NCBI GenBank assembly: GCA_001782805.1
Contig: MFPT01000021.1
Location: 1-64,000 of the forward strand
Direction: 5' to 3'
Origin: Candidatus Magasanikbacteria bacterium RIFCSPHIGHO2_01_FULL_41_23
GTDB lineage: Bacteria; Patescibacteria; ABY1; Magasanikbacterales; UBA922
Length of the DNA stretch: 64,000 bases
Positions within the stretch are counted from its first letter, which is position 1. Every line of letters begins with the position of its first letter. Of the stretch, positions 31,060-40,757 are shown piece after piece. The position numbers and the translations under genes are program-made. The notes under the pieces were generated by a model. It was given only the letters and a program-made list of their open reading frames with translations. It searched no databases and was not told where the DNA came from.

Positions 31060-33279
31060 TCAAACGGTCGTTGCCATTTCTTTTTTAAATCCACAGCCCT
31101 TGGTCGCACACTTAACCGTTCCTTTGGCGCCAAAGATAAGCGGAGCATAACACTGTGGACACATTTCTCCGGTTGGTTTGGTTGGTAAAATATTTTTGCA
31201 TTCCGGATACTGATTGCAACTGTAAAAAATTCCACGTTTGCCTTTTTTCCCCACAAATTCTCCGACTTTACAAAGATTGCACATCACACCGGTTTTATTT
31301 TCTTTCTTTTTAATGTTTTTGCATTCGGGATATCCACTGCAACCAAGGAATGAACCAAAACGACCACGTTTGAGCGCCATTGGTTTGCCGCATTTTTCAC
31401 AAACTTCTTTGATTTCATTGGCGAGCTCGGCCGCTTCTGCACTTCCTGGAATTGGTTTGGTGCTTTTGCACGTGGGATAATTAGTGCAGGCAATGAATTT
31501 TCCAAATCGGCCGATTTTTATGACCATGGCACTTTGGCATTTCGGACAAATTTCATCGGTTTTTTCCTCGGTAATATCTTTTTTAACCAATGTTTCGGTT
31601 TTTTCAACAAGATTTTTGTGGAAAGGTTCATAAAATGTGGCGATAATCGGTTGCCAATCTTTGGTGCCTTCGGCAATCGCGTCCAAATTTTCTTCCATTT
31701 TGGCGGTAAATTGATAATCCACAATATCGCCGAAATGTTCAACCAACAAATCATTGACCACGAGCGCGATGTCAGTGGGTTTAAAGCGTTTATGTTCATC
31801 GCGTTCCACATAATTGCGATCTTCAATTGTGGCAATCGTTGGCGCGTACGTTGATGGCCGGCCGATGCCATATTCTTCCAAGGCTTTGACTAAAGTAGCG
31901 TCCGAATAACGCGCGGCTGGTTCGGTAAAATGTTGTTCTTTTTTTAATTCTGTGCAGGGAATAATCGCGTTGATTTTTAAATCCGGCAAAATCGTTTCCG
32001 TGCCAGTGTCGGGCATAATCGCCAGCCAGCCGGGAAAAAGAAGGGTTTGGCCGGTGGCGCGGAAAATATACGGATTACTGGCAATATCCACGCTTACTCG
32101 ATTGAGTTTGGCCGCAGTCATTTGCGTGGCAACTGCGCGTTGCCAAATTAAACTGTACAATCTTAATTGATCGTTGCTCAAGTATTGTTTAATTGATTCC
32201 GGCGATAATCCGGCTTCGGTCGGGCGAATCGCTTCGTGCGCTTCTTGTGCGTTTTTGGATTTGGTGGCATAACGACGTGGTTTTTCCAGTGCGTAATCAG
32301 AACCGAATTTTTGCATTACAAATTCACGCGCGTCAGTCGTGAATTTTTCCGACATATTAAGCGAATCCGTACGCATGTAAGTGATAAGACCGGTATGTCC
32401 GGCCGCGCCCAATTCCACGCCTTCATATAATTGTTGCGCCAAACGCATAGTATTTTTGGCGGAATATCCCAAACGTTGATTCGCGGTTTGTTGCAGTGTG
32501 GACGTAGTAAATGGTGGTGGCGGAACACGCGCGGCTTCTTTTTTTATAACGTCTTTAATGGTAAATGTCTTACCGACTAATTCGCTGATTATTTTTTGCG
32601 CTTCAATTTCAGTTTCAATACTCAATTTATGTAATTTTTTGTCTCCTATCGCAATGAGTGTTGCCGGAAATTCGTGCGGATGCGCATTAAAAATTCCAAT
32701 AATACTCCAATATTCTTGGGTTTTAAAGGCTTGAATTTCTCGTTCTCGCTCCACCACCAAACGTACGGCCACTGATTGCACGCGTCCGGCGGATAATCCA
32801 CGCGTTACTTTTTTCCACAAAAATGGGGATAATTCATAGCCAACCAAACGATCAAGTACGCGACGCGCTTGTTGTGCGTCTACTAATTTTTGATCAATGT
32901 GGCGCGGATTGGCAATCGCCGTATCCAGCGCGTGTTTGGTAATTTCATGAAATACTATTCGCTCGGCAGTTTCAACCGGAATGTTGCAGACGTGAGCCAA
33001 GTGCCAGGAAATGGCTTCTCCTTCCCGATCTTCATCAGTCGCGAATATAATGCGGTCGCTTTTTTTTGCCAAGTCTTTTAATTTTTTTACTTGCGCGGCT
33101 TTTTCTTTGGGAATTATATATGTTGGCAAAAAAGTTCCGCCCTCAATGTCAATGCCGATTTTGCTTTTGGGCAAATCACGAATATGACCGAAAGATGACT
33201 CGACTGTGTAGCCGCGTCCCAGAAATTTAGTAATAGTTTTGGCTTTGGCCGGAGATTCAACGATAACCAATGTTTTCAT
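31060..33279 (-). CDS. topA: DNA topoisomerase I
   Basis: 739-aa type IA topoisomerase that relaxes negative supercoils. The TOPRIM domain starts KTLVIVESPAKAKTITKFLG and has the acidic triad FATDEDREGEAISWH. The active-site Tyr is in TGLITYMRTDSLNMS at about residue 305. Four C-terminal zinc ribbons follow (CPKCQSAM...CTNYPTC; CEKCGKPM...CSGYPEC; CNLCKVGE...CNQYPEC; CPQCYAPL...CATKGC). The length is normal. A consensus promoter lies just upstream at 33312-33340. Confidence 0.97.
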   Translation of the reverse strand: MKTLVIVESPAKAKTITKFLGRGYTVESSFGHIRDLPKSKIGIDIEGGTFLPTYIIPKEKAAQVKKLKDLAKKSDRIIFATDEDREGEAISWHLAHVCNIPVETAERIVFHEITKHALDTAIANPRHIDQKLVDAQQARRVLDRLVGYELSPFLWKKVTRGLSAGRVQSVAVRLVVEREREIQAFKTQEYWSIIGIFNAHPHEFPATLIAIGDKKLHKLSIETEIEAQKIISELVGKTFTIKDVIKKEAARVPPPPFTTSTLQQTANQRLGYSAKNTMRLAQQLYEGVELGAAGHTGLITYMRTDSLNMSEKFTTDAREFVMQKFGSDYALEKPRRYATKSKNAQEAHEAIRPTEAGLSPESIKQYLSNDQLRLYSLIWQRAVATQMTAAKLNRVSVDIASNPYIFRATGQTLLFPGWLAIMPDTGTETILPDLKINAIIPCTELKKEQHFTEPAARYSDATLVKALEEYGIGRPSTYAPTIATIEDRNYVERDEHKRFKPTDIALVVNDLLVEHFGDIVDYQFTAKMEENLDAIAEGTKDWQPIIATFYEPFHKNLVEKTETLVKKDITEEKTDEICPKCQSAMVIKIGRFGKFIACTNYPTCKSTKPIPGSAEAAELANEIKEVCEKCGKPMALKRGRFGSFLGCSGYPECKNIKKKENKTGVMCNLCKVGEFVGKKGKRGIFYSCNQYPECKNILPTKPTGEMCPQCYAPLIFGAKGTVKCATKGCGFKKEMATTV

Positions 33280-33311
33280 ATTTCGGTTGACTCAATATAA
33301 ATATCGCGTAG

Positions 33312-33340
33312 AGCATAGTGGATATTTAGCTGATTGTCAA
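33312..33340 (-). promoter_or_regulatory. topA promoter
   Basis: Minus strand TTGACA (33335-33340), 17-nt spacer, TATGCT (33312-33317). It sits directly after the folC stop, so topA has its own transcription start. Confidence 0.75.
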
Positions 33341-34705
33341 TTAAGCTATTTTTTTTGTATTGTTATTTTTGATTAATGTCGGTCGCAATTCTCCGCTTAG
33401 ATAAATTGACCCAGTGACAAGAATAATACCTTTAGTTTCAGCTTGTTTTTTTGACCAAGCCACGGCTTCGATTGGATCAAGAAAAATTTCAGTTTTTATT
33501 TCCGGAGAATATTTTTTTACGATTTTTTGCATGGCATCAAGATTCAGCGTTTTTCTGAATACATTCGTGATATTTTTAGTGCAGGCTACGGACGTTGGTT
33601 TAAGAGTTAGGAGTTTTTTAATCATGATATTTGTTTTTTTGTCGCCGGAAAATCCCATGACCAAATGAATTGGTTTATCGCCCAAAACCAGTCGTAATTT
33701 TTTTATTGTTTCAATCGTAGCGGAAATTTTTTGCGGATTATGCGCGCCGTCTAAAATGATATGCGGATTATTTTGTATGATTTCAAATCTAATCGGCTGG
33801 ACGGTTTTTTTTAGTCCGGTTTTGATGGCGGTTTGATTAATGCCAAAATGCTTGGCAACTGTAATGGCCAATGCCGCGTTTCGTGCCTGATGCATGCCAA
33901 GAGCTTTAATTTCATAATTATTTCCGCGGTATGTAAAATTCGTGCTTATTTCAGAAATGGAAATTGATTTTTTTTCAGCCGAGGATAAATGAGAATGTAT
34001 GACTATGGCTTTTTTATGATCCGCGGCTTTTTTTATGATTTTTAAAACAGCGCTACTTTCACTCATCGTAAAAACCGGCGCGTTGGTGGTAATGATGCCG
34101 GCTTTTTCGGCGGCAATTTGAGAAATAGTCGTGCCCAAATGTTTGGTGTGATCCAACCCAATGTCAGTAATAATGGCGGCATCTTTTCGTGGTATTATAT
34201 TTGTGGAATCAATTCGTCCGCCCATCCCAACTTCCAGTACCGCACAATCGACTTTTTTTCTAGCAAAATAATGCAGAGCCATAACCGTATAAATTTCAAA
34301 CAATGATGGCACGTCATATGGACTCGTGCGGATGTATGTTTCCAATGCTGTTTTAATTTCTTGCACTAAAATAATAAATTCGGTTTTTGATATTGGTTTA
34401 TTATTAATTTGCCAGCGTTCTCGAATATCACTGATATAGGGAGATAAAAATAAGCCGGTTTTGCGTCCGGCACATTGCCAAATTGAACTTAAATACGCGC
34501 AAACCGAACCTTTACCACTGGTTCCCGCCACATGCAAATAATGAGGAATTTTTTTCTCCGGATTATGCAATATATCCAGCAAAAATTGCGTTCGTTTAAA
34601 AAAATGATTATCCGAGTCATTATTTTTGTTCGCGCTATCCGAATATTCCCGTCGATTGATGGTTTTGAAAGAATCAAGTAATTGGATGGCATTCTGATAA
34701 TTCAT
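33341..34705 (-). CDS. folC: Folylpolyglutamate / dihydrofolate synthase (Mur-ligase family)
   Basis: 454-aa ATP-dependent ligase adding glutamate to folates. The P-loop HVAGTSGKGSVCAYL is at about residues 57-71, and the Mg-binding segment CAVLEVGMGGRIDSTNI is typical of FolC. A central DIGLDHTKHLG and C-terminal ILDGAHNPQKI complete the family pattern. No other folate genes are present in this window. A salvage or polyglutamylation role fits a reduced genome. Confidence 0.92.
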   Translation of the reverse strand: MNYQNAIQLLDSFKTINRREYSDSANKNNDSDNHFFKRTQFLLDILHNPEKKIPHYLHVAGTSGKGSVCAYLSSIWQCAGRKTGLFLSPYISDIRERWQINNKPISKTEFIILVQEIKTALETYIRTSPYDVPSLFEIYTVMALHYFARKKVDCAVLEVGMGGRIDSTNIIPRKDAAIITDIGLDHTKHLGTTISQIAAEKAGIITTNAPVFTMSESSAVLKIIKKAADHKKAIVIHSHLSSAEKKSISISEISTNFTYRGNNYEIKALGMHQARNAALAITVAKHFGINQTAIKTGLKKTVQPIRFEIIQNNPHIILDGAHNPQKISATIETIKKLRLVLGDKPIHLVMGFSGDKKTNIMIKKLLTLKPTSVACTKNITNVFRKTLNLDAMQKIVKKYSPEIKTEIFLDPIEAVAWSKKQAETKGIILVTGSIYLSGELRPTLIKNNNTKKIA

Positions 34706-34750
34706 AAGAAGAGACGCGTTGACTGATTTTTTAATTCATCATTTTTTATT

Positions 34751-35818
34751 TTAAGAGCATATATATCGATTTCCCAGAATGGCCTGTATCATCCCTTTAA
34801 TTTCCATTTCCGTCAAGAGGACAGCCACATGATGGGCGGGCAGATTAAGTTTTTGGACAATCGCATCACCAGTTTGCGGTTCGTTTGCCAGAAACGCCAT
34901 AATTATATTTTCGATTGGGTTTGAGGAAATAGGTACTGTACTCTGCGATTTCTTTTTTTGATTAAGATTAAAAACCGCACGCAAATCATTGACGCTGGTA
35001 ATTATGGTGGCACCGTCTTTAATTAAATTATTCGGACCAACACCAACAAGTGAAAAAATAGAATGAGGAACTGCCAATACTTCGCGGCCTTGCTCCAGTG
35101 CGCAGCTGGCAGTGATGAGTGCGCCGGATTTAATTCCGGCTTCAATAACGAGTGTCGCTTTGGCTAAACCGGAAATAATCCGGTTACGTTTGGGAAAAGT
35201 ATAATTGGTTGAAGCAGTGCCTGGGGGATATTCAGTAATTACGGCTCCGCCTGAAGCAATAATTTGTTCACTGATTTTTTTTCGCTCCGCGAATAATTCA
35301 TTGCTATCAAATCCCGCGCCCAAAACTGCGATGGTGTAAGCATTAACATTGAGAGCGGCTTGATGAGCAAAACTGTCTATGCCATAGGCCAAACCGGAAA
35401 CAATGCCGATTTCCTTGGCAAACGGCTCGACAATTTTTTCGATAATTTGTTTTCCAACAAAAGTATTTTGGCGTGTGCCGACCACGGCTAAGAGCGGTTG
35501 ATTGTTTTTTAATTGTCCTTGAACAAACAATGTGTATGGCGGATCAAAAATTGCCGCGAGTAATGGCGGATAATCAGGATCGACAATGGTAATAATTCGC
35601 GCGTTGGCTTTTTTTAGATCATTTTCGCATTTTTGTTCATCAAGACTGTCTCGCCAGACAATAAATTTATCAAGTGTTTCTTTTGGCCACTTTAATTTTT
35701 GTAAATCAGATTTTTGCGTTTGCCAAAAATTATCAAGCGAACCAAATAGCGCGATGATAGTTTTGTAACGCGGCACACTGATGTGCAGCCAAAAAGCCAG
35801 AAGTCCCTCCTTGGTCAT
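34751..35818 (-). CDS. dprA: DNA-processing protein DprA
   Basis: 355-aa RecA loader for incoming single-stranded DNA in transformation. The Rossmann-like core contains AVVGTRQNTFVGKQII, IVSGLAYGIDSFAHQAAL and the phosphate-binding NRIISGLAKATLVIEAG. A C-terminal winged-helix-like domain (NIIMAFLANEPQTGDAIVQK) follows. With comF and the T4SS-like locus it supports natural competence. It stops 3 nt before the upstream-transcribed pth, so the genes are co-transcribed. Confidence 0.95.
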   Translation of the reverse strand: MTKEGLLAFWLHISVPRYKTIIALFGSLDNFWQTQKSDLQKLKWPKETLDKFIVWRDSLDEQKCENDLKKANARIITIVDPDYPPLLAAIFDPPYTLFVQGQLKNNQPLLAVVGTRQNTFVGKQIIEKIVEPFAKEIGIVSGLAYGIDSFAHQAALNVNAYTIAVLGAGFDSNELFAERKKISEQIIASGGAVITEYPPGTASTNYTFPKRNRIISGLAKATLVIEAGIKSGALITASCALEQGREVLAVPHSIFSLVGVGPNNLIKDGATIITSVNDLRAVFNLNQKKKSQSTVPISSNPIENIIMAFLANEPQTGDAIVQKLNLPAHHVAVLLTEMEIKGMIQAILGNRYICS

Positions 35819-35821
35819 AAT

Positions 35822-36367
35822 TTATATAATTTTTTTAAGAGCCGCGACCGCTTTTTCAATTGATTGATGAGCAGTTCGTCGTTCCAATAAACTGAATTTT
35901 TTTAAAACAAAATGCGCCATATCAGACATTTTTTTAGGATCGGTGCTGGCAATTCCCACGCGGAGTCGGGTAAAATTTTGCGTGCCCAGTTCAGCTACAA
36001 TGGAAATTACGCCGTTATGTCCGGCTGAGCCGCGATTAGTTTGAATTTTCATTTCTCCCAAAACAATATCTTTATCATCGTGCACGACGATAATTGATTC
36101 GGGATCAATTTTATAAAAGCTGGTCGCTAGTTGCACGGCAATGCCGGACGCGTTCATGTACGTAAGCGGTTTCAGCAGAATAACTGTTTCCGTGCCAATC
36201 GTCCCTTTACAGATCTCCGCGTTGCATTTTTTGCTGATTTCCCAGCCTGACCATTGGGCTTCGTTCGCAGTGAATTTTTTTAATTCATCCAATATTATAA
36301 ACCCAACATTGTGTCGAGTTTTTTGATATTGTTTGCCTGGATTGCCAAGACCGACGACCAGTTTCAT
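35822..36367 (-). CDS. pth: Peptidyl-tRNA hydrolase
   Basis: 181-aa hydrolase that recycles peptidyl-tRNA. The N-terminal KLVVGLGNPGKQYQKTRHNV contains the catalytic His and conserved Asn. LLKPLTYMNASG and VVHDDKDIVLGEMK follow, and RGSAGHNGVISI is also present. The frame is open 39 nt further upstream, but the ATG at 36367 starts right at the conserved strand. It lies between der and dprA in a tight operon. Confidence 0.95.
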   Translation of the reverse strand: MKLVVGLGNPGKQYQKTRHNVGFIILDELKKFTANEAQWSGWEISKKCNAEICKGTIGTETVILLKPLTYMNASGIAVQLATSFYKIDPESIIVVHDDKDIVLGEMKIQTNRGSAGHNGVISIVAELGTQNFTRLRVGIASTDPKKMSDMAHFVLKKFSLLERRTAHQSIEKAVAALKKII

Positions 36368-36414
36368 ATTTCGATAGTTCAGCGAGTTCACTACAAGTAA
36401 ACTCAATATAAATA

Positions 36415-37812
36415 TTATCGTTTCATTTTGGTTAATTTAATCACAATGGGCGCGCCGATAAAATTAAACTGTTCACGCAATTTATTTTCAATAAAATGAA
36501 CGTAGGACAAATGGAGCGATGTCTGATATTTGATAAACAATTCAAAAATCGGCGGTGCCGCATTTATTTGACTAAGGCCAAGTAATCCCGGTTGACGCGT
36601 CCCTTTGCCTTTGGCCGGTTTGTGCAATCGTTTGATCGTGCGGAAAAATTCATCCAGCTCCTTGGAATCAATGATGGTTTTGCGCGCTGCGTTTACTTCC
36701 AATAGTAATGGAAAAATTTGATGGACGCGATAACCGGTTTTGCCGCTCACCATTACAATCGGCGCGAATTTAAGATGAGGGAAATGCTGATAAATTTTTT
36801 CTTTTACGTCTTGACGATGCGCATCAGAAACATCATCGGTCAGATCCCATTTGTTCAGCACGATAATAACACTGCGACTGTGCCGTTCCAACAGTCCGCC
36901 AAGTTGTAAATCTTGGCTTGATAATGCTTCATTCGCATCAAGCACCAAAAGAACAATATCTGATCGTTCAATTGATTCCAGACTTTTGTGCACTCCTTGA
37001 TTTTCCAATCCGCCTTCCACTCGTGATTTGCGACGAATACCGGCCGTGTCAACAAAGGTAATGTGATGTTTTATTTTGTCTGCTTCATAGACAAGAGTCG
37101 TATCAAATGATTCACGCGTCGTGTGTGCGATGGGACTGACAATTACTTTTTCTTCGCCGATTAATTTATTGAAGAGAGATGATTTTCCCACGTTTGGTTT
37201 GCCGATTAAGGCTACACGCAGGGGATTTTTTGGCTCCACGAGAGATAAAATTTTTGGTCGCTTATTTTTTTTACCAAGAGCGGTGTACAATACATCCAAA
37301 AAATCACCTACGCCTCGACCACTGGCGGCAGAAACAGCCAAAGGTGAACCAAGACCAAGACCAAGCCATTCTTGATTGTAAATTTCCAATTCATATTTGG
37401 GTTTATCGCATTTGTTGGCAACGAAAATAATCGGAATATTTTTGCCTAGAAAGCGTTGGCGGATTTTTTTTATCAGTTCTAGTTCTTGGGGCAAAATACC
37501 CACTTGTGTGTCAGCGACAAATACAATCGCGTCAGCCAACTGGAGCGCGCTGTCTGCTTGCGCCAAAATTTCTTCGGCAAAAAATTCATTTTCCGCTGTA
37601 TCTTGTCCGCCCGTGTCAATGATTTTGATGTTTTTACCGCGCCACAAAACTTCGCCTTCATTATTGGTACGCGTGGTTCCGGCAACATTGGAAACCAAGG
37701 CTTTGCTATCTTCGATTACGCGATTGAACAAGCTGGATTTACCGACGTTGGCTCGACCGATAATCACGGCGATTGGTAAATTGCGTGTTGGTTTGGTTGT
37801 TGGAGTTGCCAT
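36415..37812 (-). CDS. der: Ribosome-assembly GTPase Der (EngA)
   Basis: 465-aa protein with two tandem GTPase domains: first G1 GRANVGKSSLFNRV and NKCD; second G1 GKPNVGKSSLFNKL, DTAGIRRKSR and NKWD. It ends with the KH-like domain (SYVHFIENKLREQFNFIGAP). Der is essential for 50S subunit maturation. I start at the ATG at 37812, four bases before the LCP stop, rather than the further upstream one. Confidence 0.97.
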   Translation of the reverse strand: MATPTTKPTRNLPIAVIIGRANVGKSSLFNRVIEDSKALVSNVAGTTRTNNEGEVLWRGKNIKIIDTGGQDTAENEFFAEEILAQADSALQLADAIVFVADTQVGILPQELELIKKIRQRFLGKNIPIIFVANKCDKPKYELEIYNQEWLGLGLGSPLAVSAASGRGVGDFLDVLYTALGKKNKRPKILSLVEPKNPLRVALIGKPNVGKSSLFNKLIGEEKVIVSPIAHTTRESFDTTLVYEADKIKHHITFVDTAGIRRKSRVEGGLENQGVHKSLESIERSDIVLLVLDANEALSSQDLQLGGLLERHSRSVIIVLNKWDLTDDVSDAHRQDVKEKIYQHFPHLKFAPIVMVSGKTGYRVHQIFPLLLEVNAARKTIIDSKELDEFFRTIKRLHKPAKGKGTRQPGLLGLSQINAAPPIFELFIKYQTSLHLSYVHFIENKLREQFNFIGAPIVIKLTKMKR

Positions 37813-37816
37813 ATAA

Positions 37817-39322
37817 TTAATCAATAAAATCATCGCCGAGCATAATTAAAATATCGGTCGAAGTGGATGGATGAATGGTCGAAGGAATATTTTGGGTGGT
37901 GGAAATTTTTAATTCATCAACCAATATATCCAGTATTGTTGACGGCGTATTTTTTTGCAAGACATATATTTTGCTTTGGCTGATTGGTTTTTCTTGAGTA
38001 TTGTTGACGGTAGTAATTGCAATGGATCGAAATTCCAAACGCCGACGGACTCTCGCGGCCAATCCCGCGTTCCATGTGCCGTTTTGAATTTCCAAAATCG
38101 GTTCTACGGTTTTTGGCGCAAAAGTTTCAACCGGATTTTTTTCTTTATTTTTAATATCCGCGTTGAAAAAAGGATTTTCCGCTGACGCGTTCGTGAGGGC
38201 AATTGCTTTGTTTGGATCACCATTAAAAATTAATTTAATGGAGTCATTGATGGCGTTAAAATTATCGGTTTTGGGATACAAGATGTATGCGCCGCTTGAG
38301 GTAAATGTGCTTTTCAGAAAGCCATCGGGATTGGAATCCAAAACTAGAGAAATGATGCGGCCGGTATCAAGTGTTTGGCCTGTTTTTGCCAAAGAAACCA
38401 ATTCGTCAAATTCCATGTTGGTCGTCAAATGCGATTCAAGTGAATTCATAATATTGTTCGCGCGAAGGGGATTGAGGTATGTTCCAATGTCAGATAATTT
38501 TTGCTTAAGAGCCAAAAGAATTTTTTGTTGTCGTCGAGCCCGTGCAAAATCCGATCCCTCGTTGTTATTGCCATGTCGGGAGCGTGCGAATGTGAGGGCA
38601 GTTTGTCCATCCATGGTTTGCTCTCCAGCGGTAAATGACACTGTTTGGTATTCGTCATAGGGCGCCGGAAACATGGGATCGGTAAAACTGCGATCCACGG
38701 TTACCGTTACCCCATCCAGTTCATTAATTATTTCCGCAAAGGCTTTGAAATCCAATCGAATGTAGTAGGGAATGTCAATGTTGAATGTTTGGGAAATGAG
38801 TTCTGTGGCCGCGGCCGCGCCCCAATTGGGTTTTTTTAACTCGCCATAGGCATTGACATGATTGATTTTTTGGTAACCATAACCGGGAATATCCACGCCC
38901 AAATCGCGAGGAATGGAAATTAAAGCCACTTGTTTGGTGGATGGTTTGATGCTGGCAATCATTATCGTGTCAGTTAGGAATGGTCCATCGTGACCTGGCC
39001 CGCCCATTCCCAAAAGCAAAATATTTATCCGATCAGTTTTGGCTCCAGCCAGATTTGAATTTCCTGTTTCACTGTTACCAAAGGCGATGTAACTTATTTT
39101 TTTCAATAAACTTTTTGGTTTTTTGGGTTCTAGAGTTACTCCGGCACGGATTGTATCTGTTGTAACAGTTAAACTATTATACCACCACATGCTTCCAGCC
39201 AGCAAAAATATCGCCAGCAACAAAAAAAGCGCTTTCTTGCGGCGTCCTTTTCCCTCTTTAGCCAATTCATTCGGTTCAAAATCGCGAGGCGGATGATTTG
39301 ACGGTTCTTCAACCTCGCTCAT
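37817..39322 (-). CDS. LytR-CpsA-Psr (LCP) family glycopolymer transferase
   Basis: About 501 aa. A short cytoplasmic tail is followed by one membrane helix (ALFLLLAIFLLAGSMWW). The extracytoplasmic LCP domain has TDTIMIASIKPSTKQVALIS, IPRDLGVDIPGYGYQKINHV and ALTFARSRHGNNNEGSDFAR, the conserved Arg and Asp residues that bind polyprenyl phosphate. A C-terminal LytR_C-like domain follows. LCP enzymes move glycopolymers from lipid carriers to peptidoglycan or protein. It is the first gene of the der-pth-dprA-folC run. Confidence 0.92.
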   Translation of the reverse strand: MSEVEEPSNHPPRDFEPNELAKEGKGRRKKALFLLLAIFLLAGSMWWYNSLTVTTDTIRAGVTLEPKKPKSLLKKISYIAFGNSETGNSNLAGAKTDRINILLLGMGGPGHDGPFLTDTIMIASIKPSTKQVALISIPRDLGVDIPGYGYQKINHVNAYGELKKPNWGAAAATELISQTFNIDIPYYIRLDFKAFAEIINELDGVTVTVDRSFTDPMFPAPYDEYQTVSFTAGEQTMDGQTALTFARSRHGNNNEGSDFARARRQQKILLALKQKLSDIGTYLNPLRANNIMNSLESHLTTNMEFDELVSLAKTGQTLDTGRIISLVLDSNPDGFLKSTFTSSGAYILYPKTDNFNAINDSIKLIFNGDPNKAIALTNASAENPFFNADIKNKEKNPVETFAPKTVEPILEIQNGTWNAGLAARVRRRLEFRSIAITTVNNTQEKPISQSKIYVLQKNTPSTILDILVDELKISTTQNIPSTIHPSTSTDILIMLGDDFID

Positions 39323-39470
39323 AAAATTAATCGCATGTGGCACCATAGCTTTAACACTATAACGGATTTTTTTGGTTTTGGCAAGGGATTTTTAGGAGAG
39401 TTATTATCCTGATTTGACACACAAAACAAGATGTGGAATAATTCTTTCATAATTTATTAACTAAAATTCT

Positions 39471-39923
39471 ATGTCAGGTCCAGAAGGATCAGGAGAATCA
39501 TGTCCACAATGTAACCAACCAAAGTTTGCTTGTAAATGTCCCAAGACTACGGCAGAAGCACAGGGAGGTCAAGCACCAGAAATTTCGGCAAATTTACAGG
39601 ATCAAGATACTGCATCAAATGAAAAATATCCAAGACCTGGTTCTCCTGAAGCACAAGAACTTCATCGTTTACACGAAGAATTTTATAGAAATAATGGAGG
39701 ACCTACCCCAAGAGAAGCTGGGTTAGAACAGTTACAATATAATTGGCAACAAGAAGAAATATTGGGTGTACCGCGTGATCAAAGAGGGAAGGAACAATAT
39801 GAAAATCCAAATAGTAGACAGAATCTTACTGATAAAGCGTTTTTTCAGACACCAGAGGCCGTAGCAGAATTCGAAAAGAATGGATGGACTCTACCAAAAA
39901 GTGGAGTTGATGAGAATAAATAA
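39471..39923 (+). CDS. Hypothetical zinc-ribbon protein
   Basis: 150-aa hydrophilic protein that I do not recognise. The N terminus holds a likely zinc-binding CPQCNQPKFACKCPK. The rest is Gln/Glu/Pro-rich and probably disordered (SPEAQELHRLHEEFYRNN), ending EFEKNGWTLPKSG. There is no signal peptide or membrane helix. It is monocistronic, with a terminator at 39940-39970. Confidence 0.65.
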   Translation: MSGPEGSGESCPQCNQPKFACKCPKTTAEAQGGQAPEISANLQDQDTASNEKYPRPGSPEAQELHRLHEEFYRNNGGPTPREAGLEQLQYNWQQEEILGVPRDQRGKEQYENPNSRQNLTDKAFFQTPEAVAEFEKNGWTLPKSGVDENK

Positions 39924-39939
39924 TAAAAGAAAGATTTTT

Positions 39940-39970
39940 AACCGGTTATTTCTACATAGCCGGTTTTTTT
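39940..39970 (+). terminator. Intrinsic terminator
   Basis: AACCGG...CCGGTT stem with a seven-T run, following the zinc-ribbon gene. Confidence 0.8.
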
Positions 39971-39976
39971 ATATCG

Positions 39977-40060
39977 TTGACAAAAAGAATAATTTGGAGA
40001 ATAATTAAAACATAAGAGGCCACATCTTCGCCGAATTTTTTGATTCGACGAGGTTTTTTA
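39977..40060 (+). promoter_or_regulatory. Promoter and attenuator-like leader of the toxin-antitoxin module
   Basis: TTGACA (39977-39982), 17-nt spacer, AATAAT (40000-40005). The leader then forms a hairpin from CTTCGCCGAAT and ATTCGACGAGG (40026-40053) followed by GTTTTTTATTTT. A terminator between promoter and the toxin ATG at 40089 suggests premature termination as a control, or a boundary from an upstream unit. Confidence 0.5.
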
Positions 40061-40088
40061 TTTTACAAAAGAAAATTTTAAAATTAAT

Positions 40089-40403
40089 ATGGAGGTTCAG
40101 TTTTTTGATAAAAAAATAGAAGAATTTATTGATCATTTAGATAATATTGTTAATCCGAAAGTATTTCGGGTAATTGCTCTTTTGGAAGAATTTGGACCAA
40201 GTCTAGGAATGCCGCAAAGTAAGAAAATTGGTCAGCGACTGTTTGAGCTCAGGATACTTGGTAAACAGCATATTCGTATTATATATACTTTTCATCGAGA
40301 TTCGGCGATCTTGTTGCATGGATTTATTAAAAAATCAGAAAAAATTCCTCTGAAAGAAATTTGCCTTGCCAAAGCTAAATTATCGGTTCTTGACAGAAGA
40401 TAA
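40089..40403 (+). CDS. HigB/RelE-family toxin (Gp49-like)
   Basis: 104-aa protein of the phage-derived Gp49/HigB group. It starts MEVQFFDKKIEEFIDHLDN. A central SKKIGQRLFELRILGKQHIR and the strand IIYTFHRDSAILLHGFIKKS are followed by KIPLKEICLAKAK, the usual family finish. It is an mRNA interferase toxin by homology. Toxin-first order followed by an HTH antitoxin is the HigBA arrangement. Its leader has a terminator-like hairpin. Confidence 0.88.
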   Translation: MEVQFFDKKIEEFIDHLDNIVNPKVFRVIALLEEFGPSLGMPQSKKIGQRLFELRILGKQHIRIIYTFHRDSAILLHGFIKKSEKIPLKEICLAKAKLSVLDRR

Positions 40404-40425
40404 CATATACGTTATATTAATCTAT

Positions 40426-40701
40426 ATGAAAAACTTTTCAACTTTTAGGGAGGAACAGTTCAAAAAAAAACCAGGTCTTCGGGAGGCCTATGAAGCCCTT
40501 GGGCCGGAATATGAGTTAATTGCTCAGCTTATTCGGAAGCGTCTTAATAAAGGCCTAACTCAATCAGCCTTGGCCAAAAAAATTGGAACAAAACAGTCGG
40601 CGATTGCTCGTTTGGAGTCAGGAAACTATAACGCTTCGATTGCTTTCTTGGAAAAAGTTGCCAAGGCGCTGGATGCAAAGCTGGTCGTTTCAATTTTATA
40701 G
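40426..40701 (+). CDS. HigA-type HTH antitoxin
   Basis: 91-aa XRE-family DNA-binding antitoxin. The HTH spans KGLTQSALAKKIGTKQSAIA, then RLESGNYNASIAFLEKVA, a typical lambda-repressor-like fold. The N-terminal 40 residues (EEQFKKKPGLREAYEALGPE) likely wrap the toxin. The frame is open upstream, but the ATG at 40426 lies 22 nt after the toxin stop and starts the conserved part. It probably autorepresses the 39977 promoter. Confidence 0.9.
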   Translation: MKNFSTFREEQFKKKPGLREAYEALGPEYELIAQLIRKRLNKGLTQSALAKKIGTKQSAIARLESGNYNASIAFLEKVAKALDAKLVVSIL

Positions 40702-40757
40702 ATTTTATTTTTACAAAATTGTGGTATACTTCTCATTATCGTAAAGATACGACCACT

